A program made the position numbers and the translations under genes. A stretch of 64,000 bases of DNA from Caulobacter sp. Root343 (GTDB lineage: Bacteria; Pseudomonadota; Alphaproteobacteria; Caulobacterales; Caulobacteraceae): assembly GCF_001425745.1 (NCBI RefSeq), contig NZ_LMDF01000008.1, positions 1 to 64,000 on the forward strand, read 5' to 3'. Below are positions 61,033 through 64,000 of the stretch, piece by piece (within the stretch, counting starts at the first letter, position 1; every line of letters starts with the position of its first letter). Under the pieces are notes generated by a model. The model was not told the origin of the DNA, made no database searches, and worked only from the letters and a program-made list of their open reading frames with translations.

Positions 61033-62438
61033 GCTTTCCAGCCGCCGCCTAGCGCCTTGTAGATCGCCACGACGTCGGTGTTCACGCCCGTCTCGGCGAC
61101 GCTGAGGGCGTCCTCGGCGGCCAGCAGGGTGCGTTCGGCGTCGAGCAGCACCAGGAAGTCGATGCCGCCTTCCTTGTACTGGATCCGGGCCAACTCGGCC
61201 GCGCGCCGCGAGGCGGCGGCCTGGTCGGTCAGGCTGTTCAGCTGTGCCTGCTGCTGGCGGTAGGAGACCAGGGCGTTCTCCAGGTCCTCCAGGGCGCGCA
61301 GCACCGTCTGGTCGTAGTTGGCGAGCGCCGCGTCGTCCCGCGCCTTGGCCGCCCGCAGGCGGGCGTGAGCGCTGCCCAGGTCCAGGGCCGGCCAGCTGAC
61401 GCTGGGCGCCACCGACCAGGCCTTGCTGGCGCTGTTGCCGAAGCCGGCCGAGGTCCCCGACAGGAAGCCGACGAAGCCGGTCACCGAGACGCGCGGGAAC
61501 AGGTCGGCCGTGGCCACCCCGACCTGCGCGGTTGACGAGGCCAGGCGACGCTCCGCCGCCTGCACGTCGGGACGACGGCGCAGCAGGTCACTGGCCTCGC
61601 CGATCGGCAGGGCGGTGACCAACGGCCGGACGTCCGTCACGCGCGGGACCAGCAAGGCGTCGAGGGCGCCGGGCCGCTGGCCGGTCAGGACGGCCAGACG
61701 GTAGTTGGCGCGCTTCTCGGCGGTGATCAGAACCGGGATCGCCGCCTCGGTCGCGTTCAGGCGAGCTTGCGCGCTGGCGACGTCGATCGGACTGCCGGCC
61801 CCGGCGTCGAACCGCACCTTGGTCAGGCGCAGGGTCTCGCGCTGGGTCTCGAGGTTGCGGTTGGCGACCTTTAGCCGGGCCTGGGCGCCGCGCAGCTCGA
61901 GATAGTTTCGAGCCACCTCGGCCGCGACCGTGACCTGGGCGTCGCGCAGCTCGGCCTGGGCCGCGCCAGCTTCCGCCCCCGCCGCCTCGACGCCGCGGCG
62001 CACGCGGCCGAACAGGTCGATCTCCCAGCCGGCGTCGAAGCCGGCCTGGTAGGTCTGGCTCTCGACCCGCTGACCGTTCGAGCCGGGCTGCTGCTGGTTG
62101 CTCTTCACATAGGCGCCGTCGGCGGTGACGTGCGGCAGCAGGTCCAGTTTCTGCTCGGAGAACAGAGCCCGGGCCTCGGCGACGCGGGCGACGGCGATCT
62201 TCAGGTCCAGATTGGCCGACAGGGCCTGTCCGACCAACTGGTCGAGCACCGGGTCGCCGAACGCCGTCCACCACTCCGCCTCGGGATTGGCGGCGGTGAA
62301 GACGGCCGGGTCGGCGTTCTGGAAGGCCGCCGGCGGGGTCGCCGGCGCCTTGTAGTTCGGCCCCACCGCGCAGGCGGCGGCGGCCAGAGAAACGCCGGCG
62401 ATCAGCGCGGCGCGCAGGGTGTTAGCGAAACGAGACAT
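61029..62438 (-). CDS. RND efflux outer-membrane lipoprotein (NodT/OprM family)
   Basis: A 469-residue TolC-like channel protein with a lipobox LAAAACAVGPNY (Cys at about 23), which is typical of the NodT branch. Two homologous outer-membrane efflux repeats (about 60-250 and 270-460) each carry long helices and strand pairs (for example VTVAAEVARNYLELRGAQARLKVA region). It forms the outer-membrane exit of the RND pump encoded just upstream. Its ATG overlaps the stop of that gene by one base, so translation is coupled. Confidence 0.92.
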   Translation of the reverse strand: MSRFANTLRAALIAGVSLAAAACAVGPNYKAPATPPAAFQNADPAVFTAANPEAEWWTAFGDPVLDQLVGQALSANLDLKIAVARVAEARALFSEQKLDLLPHVTADGAYVKSNQQQPGSNGQRVESQTYQAGFDAGWEIDLFGRVRRGVEAAGAEAGAAQAELRDAQVTVAAEVARNYLELRGAQARLKVANRNLETQRETLRLTKVRFDAGAGSPIDVASAQARLNATEAAIPVLITAEKRANYRLAVLTGQRPGALDALLVPRVTDVRPLVTALPIGEASDLLRRRPDVQAAERRLASSTAQVGVATADLFPRVSVTGFVGFLSGTSAGFGNSASKAWSVAPSVSWPALDLGSAHARLRAAKARDDAALANYDQTVLRALEDLENALVSYRQQQAQLNSLTDQAAASRRAAELARIQYKEGGIDFLVLLDAERTLLAAEDALSVAETGVNTDVVAIYKALGGGWKA

Positions 62439-64000
62439 CAGTGCGCCTCCACGGGCGAGGTCAGCGCCGCCTTGGCCACAGCCTTGCGGGCCGTGAAGCG
62501 GCGGATGACGTAGTAGAAGACGGGCGTCAGGATCAGGCCGAAGACGGTGACCCCCAGCATCCCCGAGAACACCGCCACGCCCATGGCGCGGCGCATCTCG
62601 GCCCCGGCCCCGTGCGACACCACCAGGGGGTAGACCCCCATGATGAAGGCGATCGAGGTCATCAGGATCGGACGCAGGCGCAGGCGGCAGGCTTCCAGGA
62701 CCGCCTGGAGCGGACTGTCGCCGTGCTCCTCGCGTTCCTTGGCGAACTCCACGATCAGGATGGCGTTCTTACACGCCAGCCCCACCAGCACGATCAGCCC
62801 GATCTGGGTGAAGATGTTGTTGTCGCCCTTGGTCAGCATCACTCCGGCCAGGGCCGACAGCAGGGTCATCGGCACGATCAGGATGACGACCAGCGGCAGG
62901 CTCCAGCTTTCGTACTGAGCGACCAGCACCAGGAAGGCCAGCAGCACACAAAGCGGGAAGATGTAGATCGCCGTGTTGCCCGCCAAGATCTGCTGATAGG
63001 TCAGCTCGGTCCACTCGTAGCCCATGCCGTTGGGCAGCTCGGACTTGACGATGTCCTCCAGCGCCTTCTGGGCCTGGCCGGTCGAGAAGCCCGGCGCCGG
63101 GCCGCCGTTGATCTCGGCGGTCAGCAGGCCGTTGTAGTGGCTCTCGCGGTCGGGGCCGGTGGCCTCCTTGAAGCTGACGAAGGCGCCCAGCGGGATCATC
63201 TGGCCCTGACCGTTGCGGGTCTGCAGACGCAGCATCTGCTCGGGCTGCAGACGGAAGCTCTGATCGGCCTGGACGTTGACCTGGTAGGTATGGCCGAAGC
63301 GGTTGAAGTCGTTGACGTACAGCGAGCCCAGATAGACCTGCATCGTCTCGAACAGGTCGGTCAGGGACACGCCCTGGGCCCGGGCCTTTTCACGGTCGAT
63401 GTCGGCCTGGATCTTCGGCACGCTGACTTGGTAGCTGGAGAAGATCCCCGCCAGGGCCGGGTCCTTCTGAGCCTTGGCGATGACGTTCTGGGTGGCCTTG
63501 TAGAGCTCGTCCGAACCCATGCCGGCCTTGTCGACGATCTGCATCCGGAAGCCGCCGATGGTGCCCAGCCCCTGCACGGACGGCGGCGGGAAGACCGCGA
63601 TCTGGGCGTCGGGAATGGCGGCGAACTTCTGGTTCAGGGTTCCGACGATGGCCCCGGCCGACAGGGTCTCGCCACGACGGTTCTTGAAGTCGTCGAGCGG
63701 GAAGAACACGGCGCCGGCGTTGGGGGCGTTGATGAAGCCGTTGGCCGACAGGCCGGGGAAGGCCACCGAGTGCTTGATGCCCGGCACCTTCATGGCGATG
63801 TCGCCCATCTGACGGATCACCGCCTCGGTGCGGTCGAGCGAGGCCGCGTCGGGCAGCTGCACGACGGCGACCACATAGGCCTTGTCCTGCTGGGGCACGA
63901 AGCCGCCCGGCGTGCGGGCGAAGGCGAACACCGTCAGGATCAGCAGGCCGCCATAGAGGGCCAGAGCGGCGGTGGAGCGGCCCAGGGTCTTGGCGACGCC
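62438..64000 (-). CDS. RND efflux inner-membrane pump, HAE-1 (AcrB-like) family, partial
   Basis: The 3' 520 codons of an AcrB-type proton-driven pump; the 5' half lies beyond the window. The frame is open to the window edge, with a membrane segment at the very start (ALYGGLLILTVFAFA) before the porter domain. LPDAASLDRTEAVIRQM and FRLQPEQMLRLQTRNGQGQMIPL belong to the second porter loop. The pump's characteristic ALAGVMLTKGDNNIFTQIGL and GLACKNAILIVEFAKE segments of helices 10-11 are complete. It probably exports drugs, detergents or solvents. The adaptor (MFP) gene should lie further upstream outside the window. Confidence 0.93.
   Translation of the reverse strand, partial: GVAKTLGRSTAALALYGGLLILTVFAFARTPGGFVPQQDKAYVVAVVQLPDAASLDRTEAVIRQMGDIAMKVPGIKHSVAFPGLSANGFINAPNAGAVFFPLDDFKNRRGETLSAGAIVGTLNQKFAAIPDAQIAVFPPPSVQGLGTIGGFRMQIVDKAGMGSDELYKATQNVIAKAQKDPALAGIFSSYQVSVPKIQADIDREKARAQGVSLTDLFETMQVYLGSLYVNDFNRFGHTYQVNVQADQSFRLQPEQMLRLQTRNGQGQMIPLGAFVSFKEATGPDRESHYNGLLTAEINGGPAPGFSTGQAQKALEDIVKSELPNGMGYEWTELTYQQILAGNTAIYIFPLCVLLAFLVLVAQYESWSLPLVVILIVPMTLLSALAGVMLTKGDNNIFTQIGLIVLVGLACKNAILIVEFAKEREEHGDSPLQAVLEACRLRLRPILMTSIAFIMGVYPLVVSHGAGAEMRRAMGVAVFSGMLGVTVFGLILTPVFYYVIRRFTARKAVAKAALTSPVEAH

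Overview
The window is about 68% GC, has a strong preference for G or C at third codon positions, and carries genes typical of a free-living, stalked-type alphaproteobacterium. Strong hints of Caulobacter or a close relative are the TonB-dependent receptor, the LytTR and MCP genes, a CtrA-like site, the alphaproteobacterial layout sucC-sucD-sucA-sucB with lpdA nearby, and the alphaproteobacterial-type ornithine decarboxylase with a structured leader. No rRNA, tRNA, CRISPR array, prophage or insertion sequence is visible. Almost all of the window is coding.

Layout. 0.3-3 kb: an ArsR / AHSA1-type / small membrane protein operon that appears leaderless, then a CNNM/CorC-type transporter. 3-8.5 kb: a phosphorus-acquisition block with an OprO/P-like porin and PstS-like binding protein behind a good Pho box, followed by phnCDE. 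8.5-13 kb: a polyamine group of ornithine decarboxylase with a foldable leader RNA, a large membrane protein and a deoxyhypusine-synthase-like enzyme. 13-24 kb: mixed single genes (acid phosphatase, Zur, thioesterase, hydrolases, dienoyl-CoA isomerase, a MocR/EamA divergent pair, a pentapeptide-repeat protein). 24-31.6 kb: CorA, a CHAP amidase, an acyltransferase, TerC, a DHA2 efflux pump and a second PstS. 31.7-38.7 kb: priA, DUF484-xerC, a chemoreceptor and alkB. 39-48.5 kb: the 2-oxoglutarate dehydrogenase / succinyl-CoA synthetase genes. 49.5-52.9 kb: a 1125-residue GH18-deacetylase-GT2 fusion. 53-59.6 kb: MFS, TonB receptor, TetR regulator and carotenoid oxygenase, probably an uptake-and-cleavage module for a carotenoid- or stilbene-like compound. 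59.6-64 kb: small membrane proteins, a LytTR regulator and an RND efflux pair that runs off the window end.

The least explained signals are non-coding. Two families of roughly 100-130 bp nested palindromic repeats (three copies each) sit almost exclusively at gene 3' ends, mostly between convergent genes. There is a three-half-site Pho box before the porin, a structured ornithine decarboxylase leader, a long inverted repeat between sucD and sucA, and several clean operator-like palindromes (MocR/EamA, acyltransferase/TerC, TonB receptor, TetR). No wholly new multi-gene system is evident. The best candidates for undescribed biology are the repeat families, the trifunctional polysaccharide enzyme and the TonB receptor / carotenoid oxygenase module.
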